Both the position numbers and the translations under genes were made by a program. The notes under the pieces are model-generated. The model worked only from the letters and a program-made list of their open reading frames with translations, ran no database searches and was not told where the DNA came from. Of a DNA stretch of 64,000 nt, positions 1 through 9,768 are shown piece by piece (position 1 is the stretch's first letter; every line of letters begins with the position of its first letter). Source of the DNA: Arion vulgaris (taxonomy: Eukaryota > Mollusca > Gastropoda > Stylommatophora > Arionidae); contig CM036761.1 in assembly GCA_020796225.1 (NCBI GenBank), forward strand, positions 35,228,928 through 35,292,927, written 5' to 3'.

Positions 1-180
1 CAAGAGGAAAGGGCAGACCAAGAAAAGATGGGTTGATGGAGTTACAGACATCTTAAAACTCCACAATACCACACCATATCAAGCGACCGAGCGTGCATTA
101 TCTCGGAAACCGATCATCAGTTAAACCTGCTACGCCTAGCGGCAAAAAAGCAGAGAAGGACAAAAGAAGAAAGAAAAGAA
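1..180 (+). mobile_element. LINE 3' fragment (family L-E), C-terminal tail
   Basis: Frame 2 reads a basic RGKGRPRKRWVDGV stretch followed by a Q-x-E-R-A-L-S motif and a stop. This is the usual C-terminal end of an invertebrate non-LTR retrotransposon ORF2, downstream of the reverse transcriptase. A purine-rich 3' UTR (AAAAAAGCAGAGAAGGAC) follows. The same end recurs at 53099-53243, and just its last 40 bases recur at 34969-35008, so the 3' end is fixed and the 5' end varies, as target-primed reverse transcription predicts. The copy is cut by the window edge. It is non-functional. Confidence 0.75.
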
Positions 181-253
181 GTATTTGTATGGGTGGCTGG
201 GCTGAAAGGCAAGAGAGACAAGCACACACGCAGAAGCTGCCACAGTAAAACAT

Positions 254-775
254 GTGATAATTATGAAAATTGATTTTGAGATACGTTATATGTTATTATC
301 ACACAACGCCCTAGGTTGATGCGCCCCACAATATAACAAAATTGATTTTGAGATACGTTATATGTTATTATCACACAACGCCCTAGGTTGATGCGCCCCA
401 CAATATAACAAAATTGATTTTGAGATACGTTATATGTTATTATCACACAACGCCCTAGGTTGATGCGCCCCACAATATAACAAAATTGATTTTGAGATAC
501 GTTATATGTTATTATCACACAACGCCCTAGGTTGATGCGCCCCACAATATAACAAAATTGATTTTGAGATACGTTATATGTTATTATCACACAACGCCCT
601 AGGTTGATGCGCCCCACAATATAACAAAATTGATTTTGAGATACGTTATATGTTATTATCACACAACGCCCTAGGTTGATGCGCCCCACAATATAACAAA
701 ATTGATTTTGAGATACGTTATATGTTATTATCACACAACGCCCTAGATTGATGCGCCCCACAATATAACAAAATT
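254..775. repeat. 72-bp minisatellite, 7 copies
   Basis: A 72-base unit starts at 270, 342, 414, 486, 558, 630 and 702 with almost no divergence; one G-to-A change is visible in the last copy. Because 72 is a multiple of three, the minus strand stays open for 166 codons (24-residue repeat), but there is no sign of a real gene. Low divergence implies recent expansion. Confidence 0.95.
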
Positions 776-850
776 GTACGGCACTGAATTATACAATCAT
801 ATATTCTAATTTAGCGACCAACTGCCACTATTTTGATTTCTGTATACATA

Positions 851-1026
851 CTTATCGAGAACTTATCGAGAACTTATCGAGAACTTATCGAGAACTTATC
901 GAGAACTTATCGAGAACTTATCGAGAACTTATCGAGAACTTATCGAGAACTTATCGAGAACTTATCGAGAACTTATCGAGAACTTATCGAGAACTTATCG
1001 AGAACTTATCGAGAACTTATCGAGAA
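851..1026. repeat. 11-bp minisatellite CTTATCGAGAA, 16 copies
   Basis: Sixteen perfect tandem copies of CTTATCGAGAA run directly into the LINE fragment that starts at 1027. The last unit (CGAGAACATGCA) merges with LINE sequence seen elsewhere as AGAGCATGCA (49527), so the array seems to have grown at the LINE's truncated 5' edge. Confidence 0.95.
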
Positions 1027-1440
1027 CATGCATTTTTCCAGTGGCTACTTATGTTTGGTAATCATGGACCAACTTCACAAAAAACAAGAAGGAAAATCCA
1101 ATCCTTCGAAACTAAATACTACAGAAAGATTATACGAATACCATGGATAGAGAAAAGAAAGAACACTGATGTCCTGAAAGGACCAAATGTTAAAGAGAAT
1201 TGGCTGATAAAAAACATACTATACAGAAAAATTAGATACTTTAGTCACAATAAGCGTCAAAATGGCCTGGAAAGAACAATATTAGATGGCATGGTCCCAG
1301 GACGCAGAGGCAGACCACGAAGAAGATGGCTACAAGATATTAGGAAACCATGAATATGACCATCGACGAAGTGGGTGAACTGGCTAGAAACAGAGTGAAT
1401 TTAATTTCAGATGCGCTGTAAGAGAGCAACGTCCTATAAA
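1027..1440 (+). pseudogene. LINE reverse-transcriptase C-terminal fragment (family L-B)
   Basis: The longest open piece (1051-1353) reads YYRKIIRIPWIEKRKNTDVL, then WLIKNILYRKIRYFSH, then GRRGRPRRRWLQDIR. This is the post-catalytic 'connection' region found in many animal LINEs (R-I-P-W-x-E-K-R, K-x-x-Y-F-G-H, G-R-P-R-R-R-W). A frameshift near 1350 moves the tail (ETMNMTIDEVGELARNRV) into another frame, and stops follow. The catalytic palm is absent, so this is a 5'-truncated, dead copy. A second copy of the same family lies on the minus strand at 47480-47835 and reads the same motifs with fewer breaks. Confidence 0.85.
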
Positions 1441-1502
1441 GGTTACGCACCTTGATGATGATACATACTTTAAATATACGTCAAAATAGAAAGGCAGTAA
1501 AA

Positions 1503-1601
1503 CTTCCCACAAGTGTAAGTATACCTTGCCCACACTGTACAAGAACATTTCAAGCCCGTATCGGGCTCACTAGTCATCTACGCACACACAGACAAACATA
1601 G
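1503..1601 (+). pseudogene. LINE ORF2 C-terminal zinc-finger remnant
   Basis: An open stretch ends with CPHCTRTFQARIGLTSHLRTH and a stop at 1599-1601. The spacing is C-x2-C-x12-H-x3-H, a C2H2 finger. A lone finger of this type (F-x-x-R-I-G-L-x-S-H) is the usual extreme C-terminus of several invertebrate LINE ORF2 proteins, so a LINE tail is more likely than a host zinc-finger gene. Nothing upstream in frame is long enough to carry more of the protein. Confidence 0.65.
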
Positions 1602-2095
1602 CGCAACTACATTTCCTTGGATGAAAATTTGTGTGATCATCATCACCCGTGATGGACGAGCATCATCAAATATACCTTTAAACCGGCTTTTATTTTGCAT
1701 ATCTATAGAGTTCACCATCTTTGTGAACAGAAGGAATTTACTGAAGCAATCCTCCATATCAATATGTAATAATAATAATAATATTAATATTAATAATAAT
1801 AGTAATATTAATAATAATAAGAGTTTCGGAGAGGGTGCTTCAGCTTCTTATAAAGACGTTAAAATAAGATGGGAAGTAGTTCATGTCCCTTCAAACTTAG
1901 CCACCCCCTCCCCCTCCCCCAATCTCCTCCTCCTCCCCCTCCTCCCACAATTGGTTTACATCATTTGTCCAGATCCATCAGTTATTTAGACAAATGAAAT
2001 ATTAATGAAATATTAATGAAATATTAATGAACAAACTCAATAAAATCTTGACCTTTTATGTAACTCTGATACTGAAAATATATCACATTTGACAG
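1602..2095. other. No gene seen; AAT and CCT low-complexity DNA
   Basis: Contains an (AAT)n-like stretch at about 1767-1820, a C-rich CCCCTCC run at 1902-1946, and three tandem copies of an 11-mer GAAATATTAAT at 1995-2031. The open frame across 1621-1989 is composition-driven and has no recognisable motif. Confidence 0.6.
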
Positions 2096-2214
2096 GTTGT
2101 GGTAGTCCCAATGCTAGATGTGATGAGCCCGGCACAGAGACTCCTATTTACGATGGGGAGCATGAAGGATTTTGTGGTTGCGATAAATGCTGCAATAAAT
2201 TCTGCATTCTCTAA
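2096..2214 (+). CDS. Possible 3' terminal exon, cysteine-rich peptide, unknown
   Basis: This is unlike the repeats around it. After a good acceptor-like sequence (CACATTTGACAG ending at 2095) one frame encodes 38 residues and then TAA (2212-2214). Seven are cysteines, spaced C-x6-C-x17-C-x-C-x2-C-C-x3-C, ending FCGCDKCCNKFCIL. The middle is acidic (DEPGTETPIYDGEHEG). An ATTAAA polyadenylation-type hexamer occurs at about 2281. No upstream exon is recognisable, and the frame is closed by a stop about 55 bases before the acceptor, so any intact protein would need splicing. It could be the last exon of a secreted cysteine-rich protein, or chance in unannotated repeat. I do not recognise the family. 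Confidence 0.3.
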
Positions 2215-2530
2215 CTACATGAATGTTCAGAAATGTTCATCTTCTTAGTCGTATTAGTTTTCCTGGATATTTTCCAATTTTATTAAACACAATAGTTCAG
2301 GTTAAGTATATGTAACATCTATAATAATTAGCATCAACTAAATTTTATCAAGATTGTATTGCACATTTTGACTATTTGAACTTGTAATGTTTACTTGTGC
2401 AACGATACTATAAGTGGTAAACAAAATCTTTGTTATCTCTGATGTCCACTTCTTTGATTATCTTCTTCTAGTAATACAGACTACTAATTTAGAAATTCTC
2501 TCGTATAATATACATGATTATCATCTTAAG

Positions 2531-2781
2531 GGAACTCGCTTCGCAAGGCTGGTGGTCTGGGTTCAGCTCCCGCAATGCGCGTGGAATTTTCCTGACCACG
2601 ACGGCTCTCAGGTCGACCCAGCCTCAACTGGGTACCAGACATACTCTGGGAAAGTAAAGGGGCCGGCGTGATGCTGACCACATCACCCATCGTGTGCCGA
2701 CGGTCAATGAAAAATACAGGCCTAACATTGTATTGACCTATATACCACGAGGTAAGAAAGGGTTCCTTTACTTTTATTTTA
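2531..2781 (+). mobile_element. SINE-H copy, 5'-truncated, 9-bp TSD
   Basis: A tRNA-derived SINE. The Pol III box B is visible (GGGTTCAGCTCCC, about 2566), followed by a body with GGTCGACCCAGCCTCAACTG, GATGCTGACCACATCACCC, and a tail ending in GGTTCCTTTACTTTTA. The target-site duplication CATCTTAAG flanks it (2522-2530 and 2782-2790). Other copies are at 14105, 17362, 17455 (minus), 22525 (tail), 32392 (minus) and 61085 (minus). Confidence 0.85.
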
Positions 2782-3063
2782 CATCTTAAGGGGATGTTTT
2801 TGGTCTCTACGCGACTGTCTGTTGGAGGAGGACACTAAAATAGATGTTGAATAGATCCAGCGATTTGCGCAGTTTGGAGTTACCCATTGTATACGTAGAG
2901 CTGGATGCATGAGGGGCAGAGTGAGGAGTGTGTTTAATCAGAAAGCCACGGGAACCATCAGTATACATACTCTTCGATATCTGTTGGGGAAGAATGGGCA
3001 CCTATGGGTCTGCCCAGAGGGCAATGACGTAAGTTCAATAACCAATAACCAAAATAAGGCGCA

Positions 3064-3235
3064 AATACCATTCTTACATCTCATTAAACGCTAACTATAA
3101 CTCTAACACTAAATATAACGAAAATTATAACTGAAATACTAATTATAACTCCAACACTAATTAGAACTATAACAGTAAATAATACTATAACAATAACGCT
3201 AATTATAACTCTAAAATTAATAATAACTCTAATAC
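3064..3235. repeat. Degenerate AT-rich ~18-bp tandem repeat
   Basis: Loose repetition of TAATTATAACTCTAACAC with many substitutions. It superficially resembles a telomere-like pattern but has no constant 6- or 7-mer. Confidence 0.7.
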
Positions 3236-3375
3236 AACCCGTGTGTTGCTGGAACGCGCAAGAGGAGCAAAGAATAGTAACACTAAGACCTGCAAGGCAT
3301 GGCGCAAGAGGCGACTGAGCTAGGGGATCTAGGGAAACTACGCTAGTAAATAAAAAGCGTCGCTCAAATTCAAGA
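3236..3375 (+). mobile_element. SINE-C head fragment
   Basis: Matches the first half of SINE-C: a head with GTGTGTTGCTGG, then AAAGAATAGTAACACTAAGACC, then the conserved core GGCATGGCGCAAGAGGCGAC, ending in AGTAAATAAAAAGCG. The 3' half is missing. Confidence 0.7.
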
Positions 3376-3939
3376 ACGATGATTTCTTGTTAGTTTCACT
3401 AGGCAATGTATGCTGAAGCATTTAAAATATTTTCTATGAACTGATTATTGTTCATAGAAGCAATAATATCGGCAACCTGCTTTAGTCTGTATTCAGGTTT
3501 CCAGCTGGATCTGTCCTTGTTAAGCTCTTTCACTTCTTTTATAATTATGATCAACATTTTCCATTATTGTTTGATAAATTCTCATAATGGCAGCCTAGTT
3601 CCTCTACATATCGCCGTTATGGATTCGGTGGTCTCCTTATGGTTTGTAGGACACAATACTAACACTGAATCCAAGATATTGGAAATGATAAAAGTTACTC
3701 CTTTTGATTCTGCTTATAGCTCAATTGTTTTTGTTAACAATACATTTCACAGTCATTTTGATTATATCTGATGTTTGTTTTAATATTGATATTTTTCAAG
3801 ATAGATAACCAAAATTATCTTCATATTGAGTACTTATTACAGTTATGTCCCTTAAATAGATATTTATGTTGAGCCAAATATTTAGATAGGTAGCTTAGAG
3901 ATAACGGAATTCCTCCCAAACGTATGTAGGAATAGCATT
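3376..3939. other. No feature recognised
   Basis: AT-rich unique-looking sequence. A 107-codon open frame (3448-3771) has no motif, no homologue in the window and ordinary AT-rich composition; I do not call it a gene. Confidence 0.5.
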
Positions 3940-3984
3940 TTCCAAAAGTATACAGCTTATAGCATATTCCAAATGTATACAGCT
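3940..3984. repeat. 27-bp repeat flanking element X copy 1 (left)
   Basis: About 1.7 units of GTATACAGCTTATAGCATATTCC. Related units resume on the other side of element X at 7019-7092, so X sits inside an older short tandem array. Confidence 0.6.
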
Positions 3985-6900
3985 CAGAGGCGGCTCGTCA
4001 TTAAGGGCCAGTGGGGCCGGCCCCACCAAAAATATTGAGTAACCGGTACTTATTATTTTAGACATTATTTGTTCATAATTATTATTTTCAACAAGATACT
4101 GATTAGCTTTGAAAGTTGATACATATAACGCTAAAATATCATACACAGTCTGAAATTTGAAATTCATAATCTTTTACTTTTAATTAGTATACGCCCCTGG
4201 CCATTACCGGCCAGTAAGAACCGTCCTACCAAACCAAAAAGAATTAACGTGTACTTATTATTTTAGAAATTATTTTTCGTAATTATTACTTTTAATTTAA
4301 CAGTGATTAGCTTTGACAGTTGAATATATAACACTAAAATATAAATATTATATCAGAATAATATAACAATCGTGTTATTTATATAATATCTTCTTATTAA
4401 AATATATTATATATACTTATCTTATCTTATCTTATTTTAACCACATTTGCGGTGAAGACTCGTGGGGAGAGTTAGTTATCTATCTTGTGCCAAGTGTGTT
4501 GCGCTTGACGTTGTCAGTCCATGCTTTCGCATGGACTCTGAGATGCTATATATCCATCGTGTTCTTGGCCTGCCTCGTGCTCTGCGTCCTGAGTGTCGAT
4601 TATTGTAGACACGTGATGGTAGTAAATGTGGTTCCATTCTCATTAGATGACCGAACCACTTGATTCTTTGCTTCTCGATGTACTGTATGCATGGTATATT
4701 ACCAACGATGCTTCTGATATTCTCGTTTCTCACTCTATCTCGCCTTGTAACGTTGACGGCTTTTCGTAGACATCTCATTTCACATGTTGTAATCTTTCTT
4801 TCTAGTGTCTTAGTCAGGGGCCATGTTTGGCACTGATAGCAGAGAGTTGGAATAAATATGCAGTTTATCGGTTGTCGTTTGACTGCCATGTTAGTGCTTG
4901 GATATTTTAATAGTGGTGACAGTTGATATTTCCCTGCATTTGCCTTCTGGAATCTAGTCTCGATTTCTCTGTCCATCTTTCCATCTGCTGTGAATATACT
5001 CCCGAGATATTTGAATTCTGGAGTCTGTTGTATTTTGACATTATTCACGTGTATACTTAGTTGACCTGTTGACCTATATAATGTCATGACTTCTGTTTTG
5101 GAGGTGTTCATTTTCATGTCATATTTTTCGCATGTCGCTTGCAGTGCATTTATGTGTTGTTAAAGTTTGTGTTCGTTGTTGTAAATTATACTCTGATCAC
5201 CTGCAAAGAATAGTTCGTTGATTAAATTGTAGTTGTTATCGAGGTTGTTATCTGTCTTGGTTTCTTGCGTTATCCTGTCTATGTAAATATTGAAAAGTAA
5301 AGGCGAAAGCACACATCCCTGCCTTACTCCTGATGATAATTCAAATTCGTATGTCAGGTCGTCGCTTGTTCGTACTACTCTTGAGCATTTTTGGTATAGC
5401 GCTCTAATATTGTCTAATATTATATAATATTATATATACTAAATCCTCTAATACTTCAAGCATTGTGACCTGCACTATTTCTGGGACTAGTTTACCAGTT
5501 CCTACATAAGATGTAACATTGCGACCACAGACCTTTGATCGATATTGCAATGATATTACCAAAACAATGTCATTTTCATTCGCCGTAAGATATATTCATT
5601 ATTTTGCGACCAAACTACTTCTCAGATAAACGAGGACTCTAGCTAAAATAGTCCGTTTAATTATCCATTGAATCCCTAATTTTATATAAAAATAGTATAA
5701 AATTATGAAAAATAATAGTACTAAAAAAACAACTTATAATAAGATTTATTTTATAGAATTGGTCCTTGCATTAATACATCTTCTCTACAGCAATAAATGA
5801 AACGACATACCTGACCTTTGAGCTTGATTTCCCTGTACGTCCGCTTCCGTGAATTATTACTGGTCGACTGACGTTCAGAATCCCAAAGTGACTATTAATG
5901 CACATCTCCCGGTCGATGGGAAAAGCTGAATAAATAAACATAAAGGGATGAAGGATGCATCCAGAGAAGAGACTGGGCCCATATCGCGCGCAACTCGGAG
6001 CCACGAGGTGGGAGCTCGAATTGAGTAGCGTGTCATGAAATTATTGAGGCATAGTCAATGTGAGCACGGTGAGAAAACAGATAAACACGGTGAGCAGGCA
6101 CCAAAGTAGAGCGAACACGCATACGGACGATACACAGGGGAGCCCACAGGTGGGGACAGACATGAACGGTTCTGATGATAGAGCGATGAAAAGGCGTGGC
6201 AAACGTAGGGGTGAGCGGACGACCCAATTGTGCAGCAAAACTGGAAAGCAAAGCAGAGACTTGAATCCAGTGCAAAAGTTCCTACCAAATGGTGATAAAC
6301 TGTGCACTGTGCACAGTGAGATAGAAGTGGGTAACGTATGGCCCAGTAGAACAATGTGAGCACAAGTGACGGAAAAAAGGGACGGGACCAGTCGGTGGAC
6401 GAGGGCACAAGCAGAAATGGGCGAATGGGCACCACAAAGAATGCAACGTGGCGATCCTCGAAGATGGGGTCTCCATCCAGAGAGCAATAACCGCGTTTCC
6501 CCTCGCAGATAACTACCACTGCCTTGTAGTTGATTGGGGACAATCAAAGGCTAGAGGAGCAAACCGTGCACAAAACTGGACGGCAGGCAAAAAAAGCAGT
6601 CCAAAAAAAGACTGGTAAACTGGACAGATGACGCTTAACAGACGGAAAGAAAAGTTGTCTAAGGGTAGCTACCTAAAAGAAAATAGCAACCTGCTGCCTT
6701 GCAGGTCGGCTGGGGACAACCCGAGGCGACGGTGAACCTAGTAAACGCTGGCTAAAACTGGACACATTGCCGAAGGATAAGCACCAAACTTCCAAATAGC
6801 GCTAAAAGTGTGACGAAATACACCCATGCTAATGCTGCATGAATCCGATTTTTACATGAAAGCAGAATTTATGGAAAAATCTGGTACATCAGTCTAAGCG

Positions 6901-7018
6901 GTTATCGCGCGCTCGAGAAAGAGAGAGAAATAAAGAGAGAGAGAGAGAAAGTGAGAGAAAGGGGTAATAACTTCCCGGAATAGACAAGAAATAGTAAATA
7001 CTCCAAAACCCCAATTTT
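3985..7018. mobile_element. Element X copy 1: large non-autonomous hAT-like element, right end lost
   Basis: Begins with the hAT-type terminal repeat CAGAGGCGGCTCGTCATT and GGGCCAGTGGGGCC, shared with the MITEs in this window. Its body aligns throughout with copy 2 (52979-55470): the 4020-4400 AT-rich part, 5450-5720, 5780-6560 and 6600-7010, the last ending in a GA-rich tract and CCCGGAATAGACAAG. The matching right terminus (ACGAGCCGCCACTG) is missing; the sequence passes at about 7018 into 27-bp repeat. No transposase is recognisable. The overlapping open frames on the minus strand at 6041-6547 occur in three frames at once and are not conserved in frame in copy 2, so I treat them as non-coding. 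It holds a LINE insertion (4418-5426) that copy 2 lacks. Confidence 0.75.
4418..5426 (-). pseudogene. 5'-truncated LINE (L-J) with RT palm, inserted in element X
   Basis: One minus-strand frame runs from about 5410 to 4476 with a single internal TAA (plus-strand 5160-5162). It reads SSGVRQGCVLSPLLFNIYID (RT motif with G-x-x-Q-G-C), then LFFAGDQSIIYNN at the place of the catalytic F/Y-A-D-D, where the first Asp is Gly, then NTSKTEVM, FKYLGSIFTADG, IKWFGHLMRM and GRPRTRWIYSI. Fingers and endonuclease are missing. The 3' tail is a (TAAGA)n repeat (CTTAT units on the plus strand, about 4415-4435). The target duplication ATATTATATATACT is perfect (4404-4417 and 5427-5440), and copy 2 of X has the unfilled site. 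It is dead through truncation, the stop and loss of a catalytic Asp. Confidence 0.9.
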
Positions 7019-7092
7019 TCCGAAATATTTGCATATAGCATATTCGAACCGTATACAACTTATATCATATTCCAACCGTTTACAGCTTATCG
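7019..7092. repeat. 27-bp repeat flanking element X copy 1 (right)
   Basis: About 2.7 diverged units such as GTATACAACTTATATCATATT, homologous to 3940-3984. Confidence 0.6.
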
Positions 7093-7388
7093 AATATCCA
7101 GTTGTAAAGTGATCCTGACAAGCCCCACTTTAGGTGATAGTGAACACGATAAAGTGTTGTTTCACCTTCACATCCTAAGTTAAAACTTTTTGAGCTAATA
7201 CTTTCTATTTCAATGTCACTATATGATATGGAACATGTTTTTTTCAATAACCGTCTTAGCAGAATATGTGATTGAAATAATAACTACCAAACGTATAACT
7301 AGGAAAAATAATAGGAAACTTAGTTCTGTCTATTATCTCCCAGTTTTTTATTTTCTTCTTTAAACTATAGTACATATATGGTCTAACT

Positions 7389-7586
7389 GCCCGCCTGCAG
7401 AGCGTGTTCGTAGCGCGTTGGAAGACTGGTGACAAGCCCCTGTGAATGCTGTTCAATACCACGGGTTGGTCAAAAAGCCACAGGTTCTCCAGATTTACGG
7501 TGTTCGTGGCACCGAACTGAAGGGTTACGATGTCCATGGCACCCAGCCGTAGAGCTGAAAGCTCAAGTGCTTCTGGATGGGAAAAA
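7389..7586 (+). mobile_element. SINE-A copy
   Basis: tRNA-derived SINE of about 200 bases. Box A-like GTAGCGCGTTGGAAG and a decayed box B (CTGTTCAATACC) form the head. The body has CCACAGGTTCTCCAGATTTA and GTGTTCGTGGCACCGAA, and it ends CAAGTGCTTCTGGATGGGAAAAA. It runs into a (TA)n tract at 7587. There are seven copies in the window. Confidence 0.85.
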
Positions 7587-7851
7587 TATATATATATATA
7601 TTATACCTGTTCTGAAAAATAATTAATTAGTGTGAATGTGTTGTTGTTGTGTTGAAGTACGATTGTTTTGGAATGTTCACAATTCATATTCATCCCATAT
7701 CACGATACTCTATTGATACTATCAGATAAGTGATCCCCTAAACTTGATTACTATATCCTACATATGAGAGATATATTTGACAATAGTTAAAATTAACATC
7801 AGATTAAACAATGTGTTGTTTAGCAGGTCATACTAATACATTAAGAAATGT

Positions 7852-8205
7852 CATCATCATAAAGAAGCGTCTCCCTTCCGGAATCTGGCTCCCATGGCAA
7901 CAGTCCTGAAAAACTCTCTATTCTGTGCAAGTTGATCGGCGTCAGCAGCAGTCATTCTCAGATCATCAATGACATCTTGCACCCATCGTCTTCTATGTCT
8001 TCCTCTCATTCTTCTTCCAGCTACCATCTTCTCCCAAATTATCTTCTCAATGCACTCATTTACTTTGATGTTTCCTAATGTTTTTAATTTTCCTCTATTT
8101 TGTGCTCTTTAATAGCCAACTCTTTTTAACATCAAGCTGCTGCAGAACAGAAACATTTGTTCTTTTCTCTGTCCATGATATTCTAAGTACTCTTCTATAA
8201 TATTT
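7852..8205 (-). pseudogene. LINE C-terminal fragment (family L-C)
   Basis: The minus strand encodes, across several frameshifts, RRVLRISWTEKRTNVSVLQQ, then HRRRWVQDVIDDLRMTAADA, then an N-R-E-F-F-R-T-V tail ending near 7855. The order matches other LINE connection regions here. A related copy is at 60130-60500 (minus). Confidence 0.8.
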
Positions 8206-8253
8206 ACATTCATAGACATTAGTGGTCTTCTCTGCCGCTTTATCAATGGTTAT

Positions 8254-8458
8254 GCCCGCGTGCTCAGCGTGTTCGTAGCGCGTTGGACTACGGGTGACTA
8301 GTCCTCTGTAAGTGCGGGTTCAACTACGCGGACTGGCAGAAAAGCTGCAGGTTCACCAGATTTACGGTGTTCGTGGCACCGAGCCGAAGGGTTACGATGT
8401 CCATGACACCGAGCCGAAGAGCTTCCAGCTCAAGTGCTTCTGGATCGGAAAAAAAAAA
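8254..8458 (+). mobile_element. SINE-A copy with perfect 11-bp TSD
   Basis: Full-length: head CGTAGCGCGTTGGACTACGG, box B-like GCGGGTTCAACTACG, the usual body and a 10-base A tail after TGGATCGG. The duplication TCAATGGTTAT is perfect (8243-8253 and 8459-8469), which fixes both element ends. Confidence 0.92.
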
Positions 8459-8474
8459 TCAATGGTTATATACA

Positions 8475-8600
8475 GCAAATAAAAAAGACATAACAACAAA
8501 AGAGATGAAATGCATGCAGGAAATCGTGGGATTAACAAGGAAAGATCAGATATAAAAAAACTGATACTATTTATAGACTTGGTAGGAACAACAGCAGCGC
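8475..8600 (+). pseudogene. Short LINE ORF2 fragment
   Basis: Reads TKEMKCMQEIVGLTRKDQI, the cysteine/lysine-rich stretch that precedes the 'R-R-D-R-I-R-N' motif of LINE connection regions, then a stop and IYRLG. Too short for family assignment. Confidence 0.55.
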
Positions 8601-8835
8601 TAAAGTATAAAGTATAATAAGAAAGAACAAATCAAATGATTCGGTCTTGTAACAAAATTACCGTCCGACAGTACATCACGCACAACGAATACTAGATACA
8701 AGGGTTTGAAGTTCAAATGTTACCTAAGAAACGATGTCTCAGAAATATCAGAAGCGGTAGGAAACACCAAATATGAGGATCATTTGCCCGAACTCTTCGC
8801 AGTCCATGAACTCTGAAGACACTGCAGTTGTAGAC

Positions 8836-8940
8836 AATCATAATCATCATCAGGTGCCGTCTCCACATCGAAGGTTGGCTGCAATGAATCTCCAGCATCC
8901 TCTGTCTTTCGCCTTGGTGTTGCATACTGCCAGACTGTAA
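8836..8940 (-). mobile_element. LINE 3' tail (family L-G)
   Basis: About 100 bases nearly identical to 33190-33290 (minus): TTACAGTCTGGCAGT, then ATGCTGGAGATTCATTGCAG, then ATGTGGAGACGGCACCTGATG on the minus strand. Encodes the C-terminal end only. Confidence 0.8.
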
Positions 8941-9244
8941 TAGGTATGATATATGTATAAAATGTACTGTTGGTTAGAGAGAAATAAAAACTAACCTAAC
9001 ACAGTATTTCAAATATTCTTCTTGGTATGAACACTGGTACTCTACAAGTATATAATACTCAAAACTTCCAGTACAGAAGGTGATAGTCTAACCTACAGTA
9101 TTGGACTGTCGTTCTGCTTGGAATACTGCCTTTTAGGACGGTGTAGGGCAGGAAAGACAAAAGCCTGAGGAATTTAATGACCGCATGGCTAGTGCAGTCG
9201 CCGCAATACTGTTCAGGTTAGGGCGTTTCTGTAATGATCGCGAC

Positions 9245-9768
9245 AGAAAAAAAATGTGGCCTTAACGTGGATTGAACCACAGCCAACTCTAAATAACTAG
9301 GCCAGACAACTATCTCGGGGTTCCCCGACCTAGATCAGAAAAGAGGGCCGGAAAATATAGAGGTTTGATAGAACAATGCAATCTTTTTTACAACTCTACT
9401 TAATTCTGTGAGTCTATGGTTATTTATTGGTGAAAAATATTCATAATATTGATATTACTTATCGTTAAACTTAACTTACTGTGGTTGATGGCTACGTCCT
9501 TTGGGATATGCCACGATTTTCATTCAAACTTAACTTGTTGCATAATATAACTTCGAGTTAGCATTTTGTGTTGATTTTTAAATGAATTCGTCTATATACA
9601 CCACTACTAGAATGCGAGGTCAAGTGGCGTAACTGGGGTATGATTTCCCATAATTCTTACCTGAGTCCGAAGGCCCATAAGTTTATATATGGCTGTGATT
9701 GAACACTGGTCTCCCTCATTGGCAGCCACGCTCTACCCATTTGGCCAGACGCTCCTCCTTCGTATAGG
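9245..9768 (-). mobile_element. SINE-J copy with two tRNA-like modules
   Basis: On the minus strand, a tRNA-like head (box A-like TGGCCAAATGGGTAGAGCG, box B-like TGTTCAATCACAGCC) lies near 9765-9690. The body, with CCTTCGGACTCAGGTAAG and an AT-rich middle, is followed by a second tRNA-like block near 9305-9255 (TGGCCTAGTTATTTAGAG, then GTGGTTCAATCCACG). Much of the body recurs in opposite orientation at 15562-15925. A 53-base piece at 9480-9532 (CTGTGGTTGATGGCTACG...) matches SINE-F and may be an internal insertion. Confidence 0.65.

Noticed and set aside
261..761. 166-codon minus-strand open frame
   Set aside because: It is the translation of the 72-bp minisatellite, open only because the unit is a multiple of three without a stop.
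1503..1601. Host C2H2 zinc-finger gene
   Set aside because: Single finger with the R-I-G-L-x-S-H signature common at LINE ORF2 ends and no further fingers in frame.
3064..3235. Telomere-like repeat
   Set aside because: Unit is about 18 bases, degenerate and internal; no TTAGGG-type run.
6041..6547. Cysteine- and leucine-rich frames of 160-168 codons, mirrored at 54260-54892
   Set aside because: Several frames are open at once and the frame is not conserved between the two X copies, so coding selection is unlikely.
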